DNA of 23,282 nt. It comes from JAKBEU01 sp036172095. Its GTDB lineage: Bacteria; Patescibacteriota; Microgenomatia; UBA1406; GWC2-37-13. The stretch is taken from assembly GCA_036172095.1 (NCBI GenBank), contig JAVHSH010000002.1, positions 1 through 23,282 on the forward strand, given 5' to 3'. Under the pieces are notes generated by a model. The model was not told where the DNA came from, searched no databases, and saw only the letters and a list, made by a program, of their open reading frames with translations. The translations under genes were made by a program, and so were the position numbers. Numbering within the stretch: position 1 is the first letter of the stretch; each line of letters opens with the position of its first letter. Below are positions 7,314-16,319 of the stretch, one piece after another.

Positions 7314-9362
7314 ATGAAGAATAGAAGGGGAGAAATAGCAACGATTCTTACGATCGGCACTCTCGTCATCATTGGTGCTACTGCGGTAATATCCTCATTG
7401 GGATTGAGTAAACAAAAATCAACAAGTACTCGAGCAGCATGCGCATCAAACACATGTGCGGGATCTGGGACAACATGTTTGCCAATAGGAACGGTAAATA
7501 GCGGGTTGACCTGTTGTGCTGCTCATTTGGGACAAGTGGATCATACATGGGCGACATGGAATACATCATGCAAGGCGGCGGTCAATACTCCTGTACCAAC
7601 AATGACTGTTGCCCCTACTCAAACAGGATGTAAAACACCTCCAATGATATGTACAGATCCAGTTGGGACACAGGGTGCTTGTTGTAAGGGATATATTTGT
7701 TATGGCGCTGGGTCTGGATTTGCTTCACGATGTACCGCTCCTGCATCAACTACAACTCCTATTCCCTCCGTCACCACAAATCCTGCAGCGTCCTGTTCAA
7801 AAGGCGGACAACCCATTATCGGAACGGGTGGATATAGTCATGAAACGTGTGAATCAATTTGTGGAGCGCAAAACGGCACGTATGTCGGCCCGAATCAACA
7901 GTGGCAGGAAGGCACACAAAGAGGTTGTTGTTGTACAACAGGGAATACTAGTTCAATCTGTCCACAACCTGGATTGGGTTATGCGTGTTGTGTCCAAGAC
8001 GATAGATGTGGTACAGGAATACGATATAGATGGTATGGTTGCACAGGACAGGTCTGTAGTGCTACCAAAATAAAAACTCAAGGTGGCCCTGGCTATCTCG
8101 TTGATTGTCCATATGGAATCGATAAAAACAGTAATTCAGAAACGGGTGTTTGTTCGGATGCCGTCATTCCTCCACCCAGTGCAGAATGTGTCGATAAAGG
8201 CTCATACGGACTATTGGGAGGATGTCGTGATAATTGTAAGACAGCTGGCTATGAGTGTACAGCTTCCGCTTCAGATACATCTGGAGAAAAAAGATTTTGT
8301 TGTCCAACGACACCAACTGTTGATCCCAATGCTCCAAGCGAAAGAAATGCTCCTTGCGTTACTGCATATGGCGCAACCAGCTATTGTTCGACGAATTATG
8401 GATGTAGTGGAGATGATGAATATGCGCCTGATGGGGGTTCGGTCGCATGTCAGGACACCACAACAACCACGATGAATCAACGTTGTTGTAAACCAAAAGG
8501 AGTGGTTGATCCAAATGCGAAGTGTGAAAAACATGGATGTAAGGATTTGAGTAAGGATTTTTCAGCAGTTAAATCGTATTATCAAAAAGGAACAGAATAT
8601 TATTCATCATACCCATGCTCTGCTTCTTCAGCAAAATATGCGAGTCTAGATGCAGTGATGGTCTATTGTGCAGAGGGATTGATTGGAGTTTTTGATAAGC
8701 ACTGTATAGAAGTATTACAAGACCCAAATGCGCAATGTGTGTTAAATCCTCTAGGTTGGGTAGCTGGTGGTGGGTATGAAAAAACTACAACAAAATGTGG
8801 ACCATTATATACAAGATTTTGTTATCAAAAAAAAGCAGGAGAAAACTATATTTCTAGAAAATGTAGCTCAATTAATGCTGAATATGACACTACGAAGAGT
8901 GTATATGAGAAGGATGGAAAGTATTACCATAAAGATGGTACCACTTATACAGAGTATTCTGCTGAGGAATTATTAGAGCATTGTAGCACAAGTTTCAAAA
9001 CTCCATTTGATAATAAATGTATTAGAGAACTTAATGATCCAACCGCTCAATGCGTAATCAATATATTTGGTTGGGTTGCTGGAGGTGGTTATGAGAAAAC
9101 AACAACAAGATGTGGATTGTTAGATTCAAGATTTTGTTATGTAAAAATAAAGACTGATGAAGAAGTGGTAAAGGAAAAAGAAAAGCCTTTGGAAGAGGAG
9201 ATTCCAGAAGTGACAGAAGAACCGGTATTCACAGTACCAGAGGACGTTGTAACGGAGTGTCCACCCGCAAACATTTTTCCAGACACGAATGGCTTTGTCT
9301 GTCTATCTGAAAGTCCAGATGGTAGTTATACAGCAGTTCCATATATACCCCCAAATCCATGA
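7314..9362 (+). CDS. Large Cys-rich surface protein with tandem repeats
   Basis: The 682-residue product has an N-terminal membrane helix (residues 8-30) and then an extracellular chain with dozens of cysteines, often paired as CC or CxxC, separated by Thr/Pro spacers. Many small modules begin with DPNA or a variant. Near the C-terminus two kinds of module alternate: one with DPNAQC, GWVAGGGYEKTTT and RFCY (from residues 470 and 575, 105 residues apart), the other with a Tyr-rich stretch and DKHCIEVL or NKCIREL. An acidic Glu/Lys/Pro segment at about 620-645 precedes the end. No catalytic motif is seen. Disulfide-rich adhesion or structural surface protein is the best guess. Its stop overlaps the next ATG (ATGA), implying coupled translation. 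Confidence 0.75.
   Translation: MKNRRGEIATILTIGTLVIIGATAVISSLGLSKQKSTSTRAACASNTCAGSGTTCLPIGTVNSGLTCCAAHLGQVDHTWATWNTSCKAAVNTPVPTMTVAPTQTGCKTPPMICTDPVGTQGACCKGYICYGAGSGFASRCTAPASTTTPIPSVTTNPAASCSKGGQPIIGTGGYSHETCESICGAQNGTYVGPNQQWQEGTQRGCCCTTGNTSSICPQPGLGYACCVQDDRCGTGIRYRWYGCTGQVCSATKIKTQGGPGYLVDCPYGIDKNSNSETGVCSDAVIPPPSAECVDKGSYGLLGGCRDNCKTAGYECTASASDTSGEKRFCCPTTPTVDPNAPSERNAPCVTAYGATSYCSTNYGCSGDDEYAPDGGSVACQDTTTTTMNQRCCKPKGVVDPNAKCEKHGCKDLSKDFSAVKSYYQKGTEYYSSYPCSASSAKYASLDAVMVYCAEGLIGVFDKHCIEVLQDPNAQCVLNPLGWVAGGGYEKTTTKCGPLYTRFCYQKKAGENYISRKCSSINAEYDTTKSVYEKDGKYYHKDGTTYTEYSAEELLEHCSTSFKTPFDNKCIRELNDPTAQCVINIFGWVAGGGYEKTTTRCGLLDSRFCYVKIKTDEEVVKEKEKPLEEEIPEVTEEPVFTVPEDVVTECPPANIFPDTNGFVCLSESPDGSYTAVPYIPPNP
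8721..9145 (+). repeat. 105-residue internal repeat in Cys-rich gene
   Basis: The segment from 8721 recurs from 9036, a period of 315 bp. Protein identity is high (GWVAGGGYEKTTT in both) but codons differ, so the duplication is not recent. Confidence 0.8.
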
Positions 9363-9805
9363 AAAAATACATAACCATCTTTGGAACACTTATATTTGCC
9401 TATGTTATTGTCAAAATAATGACACCTCAAGTATTTATCCAAAATTCACCAACACTTGATCCGCAATTTATTGCAAATGTCAAAGATTTACCTGCACTAT
9501 TAGAAAAAAATGGAAACAACGTGGTTCTCATTGCTAAAAAAATATTTAGTGGAATGAATGTGGGGAGATCAACTGGTGAACCAATTCCTCAAAGTCCAAT
9601 ACTCGGACTTTCTGAAGACCAGATTCCTGATGGTTTGAAATTTAGTTCTTATGTGAAGGGAGTTGCAGCAGCCGAAGATGAAGAAACCGGAAAAAAATAC
9701 CTAAAAATGAGTGCTGGAACACAGTATAGAATGTCCGGTAGGACAATGAAAGTAAAAGTGAACGGTATAGAGAAAGAAGTGCCTATCATTGAGATAGTAA
9801 ATTAA
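9359..9805 (+). CDS. Membrane-anchored small hypothetical protein
   Basis: A 148-residue protein with an N-terminal membrane helix (4-22) and an extracytoplasmic remainder. After the helix comes PQVFIQNSP, a short motif that also follows the helix of the lytic transglycosylase in this window (PRYFADSP). The C-terminal part is a small, probably beta-rich region with MSGRTMKVKVNG. The start ATG overlaps the stop of the Cys-rich gene by four bases, so the two should be made together in fixed ratio. Family and function are unknown. Confidence 0.7.
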   Translation: MKKYITIFGTLIFAYVIVKIMTPQVFIQNSPTLDPQFIANVKDLPALLEKNGNNVVLIAKKIFSGMNVGRSTGEPIPQSPILGLSEDQIPDGLKFSSYVKGVAAAEDEETGKKYLKMSAGTQYRMSGRTMKVKVNGIEKEVPIIEIVN

Positions 9806-9807
9806 CC

Positions 9808-9836
9808 TTGCAATTTTATAAATTGTTCACTATTCT
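9808..9836 (+). promoter_or_regulatory. Promoter TTGCAA-17-TATTCT
   Basis: TTGCAA (9808-9813) and TATTCT (9831-9836) are 17 bp apart, and the ATG at 9845 is eight bases after the -10 box. The spacer holds the palindrome CAATTT-TAT-AAATTG (9811-9825), which overlaps the -35 box and could be an operator. Confidence 0.55.
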
Positions 9837-9844
9837 GAATATAT

Positions 9845-10141
9845 ATGTATCTTGGTCCATTTTATTTTGACACAAAAGAAATTTTTCTTATTTTAGCGGC
9901 AATTCTTGTCGGCCTTGCGATGTATTTTGGGTGGCCACTTTATTGGTTCAATGCACGTACGTTGCTTTTGTTGATAATCTTAATGTTGCTTACTAAAGGA
10001 TTATTACCAGCAATTCACAATGAGGCATTTTTCATCCTTGCACTTGTGACAGTATTTCTCTCGCTTTATTTACCACTTTTTCAGATTATTCTTTTCTACT
10101 TCATTTCATTCGGACTTTTCCGTTTAATGAAAGTAATATAA
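9845..10141 (+). CDS. Small integral membrane protein
   Basis: A 98-residue, highly hydrophobic protein with three or four membrane helices at about 12-30, 36-52 and 59-92 and a short basic end (FRLMKVI). No soluble domain or motif is recognisable. Its own promoter lies just upstream and the start is nearly leaderless. It sits between the Cys-rich pair and the dockerin/cohesin operon; whether it serves secretion of either group cannot be told. Confidence 0.65.
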   Translation: MYLGPFYFDTKEIFLILAAILVGLAMYFGWPLYWFNARTLLLLIILMLLTKGLLPAIHNEAFFILALVTVFLSLYLPLFQIILFYFISFGLFRLMKVI

Positions 10142-10145
10142 CTGC

Positions 10146-10174
10146 TTGCAAATAGCCCCTATTTCATTTATATT
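10146..10174 (+). promoter_or_regulatory. Promoter of cohesin/dockerin operon, TTGCAA-17-TATATT
   Basis: TTGCAA (10146-10151) and TATATT (10169-10174) are 17 bp apart. The -35 hexamer is identical to that of the gene just upstream. The ATG at 10188 lies 13 bases after the -10 box. Confidence 0.55.
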
Positions 10175-10187
10175 GAGTGGTATAGTT

Positions 10188-11021
10188 ATGCGTATCAAAA
10201 TCTACTATTTTCTTTCTTTATCTATAATATTTATTGCGACACTAACAGTGTTCTTATACCAAAGCACTAATAATGTTGTTAATGCAGCATGTGTAAATAA
10301 TTGTGCACGTTGGGTTGTGGAAAAGTGTGCAAATCAAACTGGAAATAGCTGTAGTGGTGGACATGCGAACTGTGATGGCAATTCAACTGGGATTAGATAT
10401 TGTAGAGTATGCGTAGATCCATGCGATTCAAATCCTCCTCGTTGTGAACCAAGAACCCTAGATTGTAGTAATGCATGTGGCCAAGCTCGCAGGTGTATCT
10501 CTGATGGATGTGGTGGTCAATCATGTTGCTCTGCAACAGCTGCCTGTATTCCAACAATACCTCCTGTTATTGCATGTGTGGATTCTGATGGCGGTTCAGT
10601 TTCTACAGTGTATGGTCAAGTTACCATAACAGCACCAGCTCCACCTCAAGTGTTGAAAGATTCCTGTTTATTACTTGTAACTAATGGAAATTCAAGTGGA
10701 TGGGTTGCACAAGCAACCGGTACACACGTTGGTGAAAAGACGTGTGTAAATGTTGCTACTGGCGCATATGCGGATTCAGTCATAGCTTGTCCGAATGGAT
10801 GTATTAATGGTGCATGTAGTACAGTTGTAAACCCTTGTCCAAAACGTCCCCAAGGAGACGCAAACTGCGACCAATCTATCAATGATGCAGATTTTACAGT
10901 TATCAAATTAAAGATGCGAGGTGGAACATATACCGCAGCAAATCATTCAGCAGACTTCAATAATAACGGTAAAGTTGATTTAGTAGATTATGAAATTTGG
11001 AGGAATACGTTCAAGCAATAA
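10188..11021 (+). CDS. Secreted Cys-rich protein with C-terminal dockerin
   Basis: The 277-residue protein starts with a signal peptide (hydrophobic core 8-24, likely cleavage after VVNA near residue 33). A Cys-rich region with about 30 cysteines fills residues 35-160, followed by a small beta-rich stretch. Residues 223-277 form a type I dockerin: two calcium-loop repeats, DANCDQSINDAD and DFNNNGKVDLVD, each followed by a helix. Dockerins bind cohesin modules on scaffold proteins. I chose ATG 10188 because an upstream in-frame TTG at 10146 is part of a promoter -35 box. It is the first gene of the operon, with the next ATG two bases after its stop. The Cys-rich part is not a known enzyme. Confidence 0.85.
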   Translation: MRIKIYYFLSLSIIFIATLTVFLYQSTNNVVNAACVNNCARWVVEKCANQTGNSCSGGHANCDGNSTGIRYCRVCVDPCDSNPPRCEPRTLDCSNACGQARRCISDGCGGQSCCSATAACIPTIPPVIACVDSDGGSVSTVYGQVTITAPAPPQVLKDSCLLLVTNGNSSGWVAQATGTHVGEKTCVNVATGAYADSVIACPNGCINGACSTVVNPCPKRPQGDANCDQSINDADFTVIKLKMRGGTYTAANHSADFNNNGKVDLVDYEIWRNTFKQ

Positions 11022-11022
11022 T

Positions 11023-12507
11023 ATGAAAGTCATTTTACGGATACTGGTAATCGCGATAGTCGCTCTTGGATTTAGTTTGGGGCTTTGGATGTATCTAAAT
11101 GGATATCTAACAAAGTCAAAAGCCTCAAATGGCGTAGCGACGCTTTCGTTTGTAACCCCGACGGTAACGGCAAAAGGGGGAGATATCGTCCATGGAGATC
11201 TCACAATCACGACTGTTTCAGGGATGTCTGGAATTGACATCTCATTTACGACAGAGGGCACGAACCTCTCATTCTTATATACAAATACATCCGCTCATCT
11301 TCCTGCAGGATACGAATTAATATTGGATGATCTTGGGATGACCGATCAAAATGCGAACACAAGCCAAAAGGGGTTGAAGAGAATGATCCTTGTCTCAAAA
11401 AATGCGGCGACACAACTTCCAAAATCTGCTCTTATACCACTTTATTTTAGTGTCATAAATAATGGACAGGCTGCTGCAACATCAATATTGAAAGTGACAA
11501 CGTCTGCTTCCCAGATTGTCGGTGTTTCGGAATCGAATACATCTGGGACAGTATTTTCATTGGAACCAAACGCAACGCCACTCGCATTTACGGTTCAAGT
11601 TGCAGACCCTCGCGCTGCATCAGTGACGGGCCTCAATTGTTCATCGACCTGTGGAAGAAATATAGTCCTGCATTGGACTGATTCTGCGAACGAGGATGGA
11701 TATAAAGTGTATAAGGATGGAACCCTTTTAGAGACCATCGGAAGAAATACTACCGCCTATCCATACAACTGGTGCGGAAATTTTTTGAATCACACCTATG
11801 CGGTCATTGCCTATAACGCCAATGGCTCCGTTTCGACGACTCAACCAAACATAGGATGCGCATGTGCAGTTTGCCCAACACAGGCCCCGCCAACACCAAC
11901 GCCCATAATGCCGACAAATTCAGCCGATATCATATTTCGACTGAATTTTCCGGATGTCGATATGAATGTGAATACGGTTCCCAATGTGAAAGTTATGGTA
12001 ATGGATAACGATGGTAAGAAAGTTTGTGCCGATGATACAAACTGTGCACAAATCGTCAGTTTCAACAGAATGTTCACGGCAAATGGAGCGACAACGTATT
12101 TTTCTTCACCTCAACTTCAATACAATCTTACCGAGAACAGGGCATATTCTATTGTTGTTAAACAAAACCGCACATTGCAAAGAAGATATAAGAATGTATT
12201 CTTGGTCTATAAAGCGCTTCTCAATTGCCTCGTCCCGAATCCATCGGTCAATCATGGATGTGGACAACTCATTTCGGCCGACCTTGATGCGCGAGCCATG
12301 ATAGCAGGAGATATGGATGGACTTGACAGCAACCTTCCTGGATTTAATATAATCAATATAGATGACCGTGAAAAAGTGGGGAAAATCGCCGATTCCCAAG
12401 CGACACTTCAACAGAAATCAGCGGAAGGGGACATGAATCTTGATGGGGGAACGGACGTGAAGGATTTGGGGATTATCGAGAAGAATTTCAATAAAAAGGG
12501 AGATTGA
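11023..12507 (+). CDS. Adaptor protein: cohesin-like, FN3, X-like and dockerin modules
   Basis: A 494-residue protein with an N-terminal membrane anchor or signal (4-24). Domains in order: a cohesin-like beta-sandwich (about 40-200), a fibronectin-III-like domain (about 207-290, with HWTDSANEDGYKVYKDG), a Thr/Pro linker, an Ig-like X-module (about 315-425), and a dockerin in the last 65 residues. The second calcium loop, DMNLDGGTDVKD, is canonical; the first (DMDGLDSN...) carries an insertion. Carrying both cohesin and dockerin makes it an adaptor able to link a dockerin partner to another cohesin. I chose ATG 11023, one base after the previous stop; ATG 10990 would lie inside the dockerin coding region upstream. 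The next gene follows after one base. Confidence 0.8.
   Translation: MKVILRILVIAIVALGFSLGLWMYLNGYLTKSKASNGVATLSFVTPTVTAKGGDIVHGDLTITTVSGMSGIDISFTTEGTNLSFLYTNTSAHLPAGYELILDDLGMTDQNANTSQKGLKRMILVSKNAATQLPKSALIPLYFSVINNGQAAATSILKVTTSASQIVGVSESNTSGTVFSLEPNATPLAFTVQVADPRAASVTGLNCSSTCGRNIVLHWTDSANEDGYKVYKDGTLLETIGRNTTAYPYNWCGNFLNHTYAVIAYNANGSVSTTQPNIGCACAVCPTQAPPTPTPIMPTNSADIIFRLNFPDVDMNVNTVPNVKVMVMDNDGKKVCADDTNCAQIVSFNRMFTANGATTYFSSPQLQYNLTENRAYSIVVKQNRTLQRRYKNVFLVYKALLNCLVPNPSVNHGCGQLISADLDARAMIAGDMDGLDSNLPGFNIINIDDREKVGKIADSQATLQQKSAEGDMNLDGGTDVKDLGIIEKNFNKKGD
12496..12502 (+). promoter_or_regulatory. Shine-Dalgarno AAGGGAG inside operon
   Basis: AAGGGAG lies six bases before ATG 12509, within the end of the previous gene. 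It fixes that start and is one of few clear ribosome-binding sites in the window. Confidence 0.75.
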
Positions 12508-12508
12508 T

Positions 12509-13921
12509 ATGCAAAATAAATTACGGATAGTTTTGGTTATTACAGTATTAGGGCTTGCCGTCCTTTTTGGCGTCTATTGGTTCCAGAGCTATCTGAAGGG
12601 CTCTAAAGCATCAACGGTTCCCGGCGTTGCATTCGCAATTGCAGATGGAAAAAAAATAAATCCTGGAGACTCATTCGATATCTTAGTCCAGATTATCCCC
12701 AATTCGAAAACATTTTATTCAGTTGATCTGGGCTTTACCTATGATCCAACAAAGGTCCAACTACAAAACGAAGCAGATCCTCTCGCAAATCTTACTGTGC
12801 TATCGACAACGAATTCAGACAAGATAGATGTGAAGTTTATTTCTTCAGGTACGAGTGTTGATCCTGCGACTGGAAGAATAAAGATTATGGCGGTGCGGGA
12901 AAATGCGACGAATTCGCCCTTTATCGGTGGAACGGACCCTATCAGTATTGTGAAAGTATCTTTAATGATGAAAGCGGCTGCTGTTCTGCCAATTACATTT
13001 GCATGGGATGCTTCATCAAAAACGAGCCTTCCCGATGTTATCGAAAAAACAAACTTGACTTATACGGGAATCGATCCAACAGTGACCGCTGGACCAACCA
13101 GCAAACCATCCGTTGGTGTTCCAACCGTTACGACAAAACCAGGCGGAGGGACACCGACCCCATACCCGACGACAAGCGTTGTTAAATGTGGAATAGATGT
13201 CTGCCAGGCAGGATTTTTCTGCTATTACCCGCCAATTTCAGACTGCGTAGCCGGCGAGACCTGTATAGATATGTTTTCAGACCCATATTGTAAGCAAAAG
13301 GATGGGAAGTTGGAGTTGACGCCAACCCCCCCTCTCGGTTCAGCAGGAAAAGTTGCAAGTACGACAAAAATATACGAACGTCAAGATCTTCTGTATATTA
13401 ATTCCATTATGACCTATCCAGCTCCACTTCGATATGAACAGCAAATACGATTGGAGAAGGGAACATATACTCTAGTAATGGGCGCGAAAATGTATGCGCG
13501 ACGCGGAACCGGCCTTGTTCTTGTCATCCAATGTAATGAATCAAGTTGTGGAGAGAATGATGATAAAAAACCACTCCATCAGAATGACGTCATCTATCGT
13601 ACTCCGACATTCCCATTAAAGACAGAGTTCTCCGAACTTCGACAATCGTTCAATGTATCAAATAGTGTTGGCGATAAACAGTTGGTACTTCGTATATACT
13701 GTGAAGATGGGAGCGAATGTGAAATCGACTATATTTCACTTGAAGACGCATGGGGGAGCGAGCGCATAAAAAACCCCCAATTTGCTGAGGTGCAGAAGAT
13801 GAATAATCCACGCAAACAGCCAGCATCTTGGATAGTTGATATGACGGCGAACATGTATGGATCAATTGATCCAGCATTCGGGAATAGAGGCGCATTAATG
13901 ATTAACAACTCGGCGAAATGA
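12509..13921 (+). CDS. Membrane-anchored cohesin protein with C-terminal beta domain
   Basis: A 470-residue protein with an N-terminal membrane helix (6-24) and a cohesin module at about 37-190. Cohesin hallmarks include the PGDSFDILVQI strand, DLGFTYDPTKVQL, and the final strand before a Thr/Pro/Gly linker (191-220). A short Cys-rich segment (224-268) follows, then a beta domain (about 285-465) of carbohydrate-binding-like shape. That last domain matches the middle of the next protein: both have LVL/VLLICN, CxxSSCG-type cysteines and D-Y-I/V-S-L-x-D before an F-A-x-x motif. Cohesins bind dockerins, so this is a cell-attached docking site. The start has a good Shine-Dalgarno sequence, and the stop overlaps the next ATG by four bases. 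Confidence 0.8.
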   Translation: MQNKLRIVLVITVLGLAVLFGVYWFQSYLKGSKASTVPGVAFAIADGKKINPGDSFDILVQIIPNSKTFYSVDLGFTYDPTKVQLQNEADPLANLTVLSTTNSDKIDVKFISSGTSVDPATGRIKIMAVRENATNSPFIGGTDPISIVKVSLMMKAAAVLPITFAWDASSKTSLPDVIEKTNLTYTGIDPTVTAGPTSKPSVGVPTVTTKPGGGTPTPYPTTSVVKCGIDVCQAGFFCYYPPISDCVAGETCIDMFSDPYCKQKDGKLELTPTPPLGSAGKVASTTKIYERQDLLYINSIMTYPAPLRYEQQIRLEKGTYTLVMGAKMYARRGTGLVLVIQCNESSCGENDDKKPLHQNDVIYRTPTFPLKTEFSELRQSFNVSNSVGDKQLVLRIYCEDGSECEIDYISLEDAWGSERIKNPQFAEVQKMNNPRKQPASWIVDMTANMYGSIDPAFGNRGALMINNSAK

Positions 13922-15696
13922 GAAAATTTATACCATTATTTTTAGGAGCGACGATGCTTCTCGCAATTATTTTGCTTGGACCAGGTGTAAAAGAATCTAA
14001 AGCGGCGAATTCATGCATGACACCACCAGATTATACGTGTGCCGGCGATGATATCCGATGTAATTGTGGATGTAAATGGATAACCGGTACAAAGCCAGAT
14101 ACATGTGATGGTATCTGTGCCGGTGAATGTCCTGGTGGGGGAGGCGGCGGAGGCGGAGGCGGAGGCGGCGGAGGTGGTGGGGGAACGTGTGATCCAGCAT
14201 GTACGGCTCCAACGGTATGTAAGAATAAAAAATGTGTAAATGAAAATATTTGTGATCCTGTCTGTGAAGGCGATCAAATCTGTAACAACGATAAAAAATG
14301 CGTTCCTAATCCTTCCTGTCCGACATTCGCAAAAGCATCTATCGCTCCGTCCACAGCGCGCCCCTTTGATCAGGTTACTGTGAAATGTAATTATGGAAAA
14401 CGCCTCGATTGTCTAACAGTCACGGGAGCCGGTCTCAAAAACTGCCGTTATTCTCGCTTTGAGAATACGGACAATATCTTCGTCTGCGATGCAAGTCCCA
14501 ATGGAGGGTATTTTGATGACACCAAATGCGTAACGAAGGCAGGGACAGCGGATAAATGTTGCAATGCGGAAAAGAAAGTCGGAGACTTCAATATTCTCGG
14601 ATCGGCTGTTGAGTACGACCAGGATATCGTTCTGCCATTTGGGACGTTTACACTTTCATCAAGGGTGTTTTCGGTCATATCAAAAGGAAAGGGAGTGCGG
14701 GTACTTCTTATCTGTAATTCAGATACGTGTACTTCAACGGTAAAGAAAAATGGGGAAATAGATTCAATGGTCTTTCCCGAGGGAACTGATTTTGTAGAAA
14801 AGACAAAGTCAATCACCATCAAAGGAACGGGCGATGATCGACATTATCTTGTTAGAGTAAGTGTCGATAAGGGCTCGGAAGCGTATTTTGATTACGTATC
14901 CTTGAAGGATTCAAAACAAAGAGAGCAGGTTGCCAACTTCGACTTTGCAGATATTGCAGATACGACCGTTACTACCAAACAACCGGTGTCTTGGGGCCAG
15001 GGGGACAACAAAATCGGCTATTATTATGGCTCCCTTGCTGATGAACAGGTAGCAAATACAATCGTTATCCAGCCGAATACTGGCGGTGCTGGCGGTGGTG
15101 GGACTCAACCTGCTGGCGGTGGTGGGAATGGGCCGGCGACTGCAGTTTCCTTAGACCTTAAAATCAAATTACAAGGAATCACGAAGAAACCAGCCAAAGT
15201 AGACGCTATCAATGTTCAAGTTAAGCTTGCTGGTGGTGCTCTCACAGCCGCGACAGCATATAAAACAGTGAGTTTTTCAGTCGATGCTTCGGGAGTGTGG
15301 TCGGGGAAAGCGGACTTCGATAAGATCCCAACTGGGGGAGGATATAGGGTATATATAAAAGGTCCGAAACATATAGCTAAAAAGATTTGTGACGCCGTTC
15401 CTTCAGAGAATAAGGGAGGAGAGTATCATTGTGGAGACGGAAAAATCAGTCTGAAAGCAGGAGAAAATACTCTCGATTTTTCAAAAATCATCCAACTGGG
15501 CGGAGATTTACCTGAAGCAAACGGAAAACAGAATGGAATAATTGATGCCTATGACACAACCTTTGTTCGCCAGAATTTAGGCTCAACCGATGCCGGAAAA
15601 ATGGCAATTGGCGACATCAACTTAGACAACATCATAGATACACAAGACTACTCGATAGTCATCCAGTCGTTATCCATTAAGTATGATGAAGAATAA
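13918..15696 (+). CDS. Secreted Cys-rich protein with polyglycine tract, beta domain, X-module and dockerin
   Basis: A 592-residue protein with a signal peptide (core 5-21, likely cleavage after SKAA at 27-30). Then come a Cys-rich region, 17 consecutive glycines (73-89), a second Cys-rich region with CDPxC motifs, and a beta domain (about 210-370) homologous to the C-terminal domain of the preceding protein. After a Gly-rich linker lies an X-module-like Ig domain (about 405-525), then a type I dockerin at 529-592. The second loop DINLDNIIDTQD is canonical; the first is stretched (DLPEANGKQNGIID). No catalytic residues are recognisable. This should be cargo or a linker held by one of the cohesins. 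The ATG overlaps the previous stop as ATGA. Confidence 0.85.
   Translation: MRKFIPLFLGATMLLAIILLGPGVKESKAANSCMTPPDYTCAGDDIRCNCGCKWITGTKPDTCDGICAGECPGGGGGGGGGGGGGGGGGTCDPACTAPTVCKNKKCVNENICDPVCEGDQICNNDKKCVPNPSCPTFAKASIAPSTARPFDQVTVKCNYGKRLDCLTVTGAGLKNCRYSRFENTDNIFVCDASPNGGYFDDTKCVTKAGTADKCCNAEKKVGDFNILGSAVEYDQDIVLPFGTFTLSSRVFSVISKGKGVRVLLICNSDTCTSTVKKNGEIDSMVFPEGTDFVEKTKSITIKGTGDDRHYLVRVSVDKGSEAYFDYVSLKDSKQREQVANFDFADIADTTVTTKQPVSWGQGDNKIGYYYGSLADEQVANTIVIQPNTGGAGGGGTQPAGGGGNGPATAVSLDLKIKLQGITKKPAKVDAINVQVKLAGGALTAATAYKTVSFSVDASGVWSGKADFDKIPTGGGYRVYIKGPKHIAKKICDAVPSENKGGEYHCGDGKISLKAGENTLDFSKIIQLGGDLPEANGKQNGIIDAYDTTFVRQNLGSTDAGKMAIGDINLDNIIDTQDYSIVIQSLSIKYDEE
14134..14184 (+). repeat. Polyglycine-coding GGN tract (17 Gly codons)
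   Basis: Seventeen consecutive glycine codons (mixed GGC, GGA, GGT and GGG). Mixed codon use suggests selection for the glycine linker, yet the tract is still a likely spot for length variation. Confidence 0.95.
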
Positions 15697-15699
15697 ACT

Positions 15700-16296
15700 A
15701 TGGAACAGACACAACATTCTCGATTGATGCTTATCGGTCTCGCAGTCGTATTGTTGGCTGCAAGTATTATTGGCTATTTCGTTTTCCAAAACGTCAAACC
15801 AAAAAACCCATCAGGAGAAATGACTCAAACGACGATTTCGCCAACAGCAGCTCCAACACTTGTCCCGTATCCGACGAACGGCCAATTTACGTTTAAGTTG
15901 AAAGATGGTCAGGGTGCCTTAAAGCAAGGCACACCATTTGTTCTTGACCTATTTGCGACATCAGGAAAAGATACTGTTGCAGGGTATGATGTGGTCCTTT
16001 CCTATGACGCGCAGGTATTTGAGCGTCAATCAGTCCAAAATACAGCAAGTTCATTCCGTATTTTTACGTACAACCGAGGAAACCACGTCTCGATATCTGC
16101 ATCAAAGAATATTCAGGCAACGGATCCAATTAAGTTCATCGAAACACCCATTCTCTCATTTACATTTCTGCCAAAAACAAAAGGCACCTTTGTTTTCTCG
16201 CTTAAACCGCAAGGGAACGAGAGCTCTAAACTCGTAAATGAGTCTGCAGAAGTGACATATCCCGAGACTAAAGATATAAGCCTTGAAATTAATTGA
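15700..16296 (+). CDS. Membrane-anchored single cohesin
   Basis: A 198-residue protein with a membrane helix at 9-30, a Thr/Pro linker (41-60), and one cohesin-like module at 62-197. The diagnostic strand GYDVVLSYDAQVFE (95-108) parallels DLGFTYDPTKVQ of the preceding cohesin. It lacks any other domain, so it is the minimal anchored docking site of this operon. The start is three bases after the previous stop, and the upstream sequence has only a weak purine run. Extracellular location follows from the anchor and linker. Confidence 0.8.
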   Translation: MEQTQHSRLMLIGLAVVLLAASIIGYFVFQNVKPKNPSGEMTQTTISPTAAPTLVPYPTNGQFTFKLKDGQGALKQGTPFVLDLFATSGKDTVAGYDVVLSYDAQVFERQSVQNTASSFRIFTYNRGNHVSISASKNIQATDPIKFIETPILSFTFLPKTKGTFVFSLKPQGNESSKLVNESAEVTYPETKDISLEIN

Positions 16297-16319
16297 GTAA
16301 TGATGAATAATAATAGGTA

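Noticed and set aside
7663..8475. Two plus-strand ORFs of 136 and 130 codons
   Set aside because: They lie out of frame within the Cys-rich gene, whose frame has clear modular repeats.
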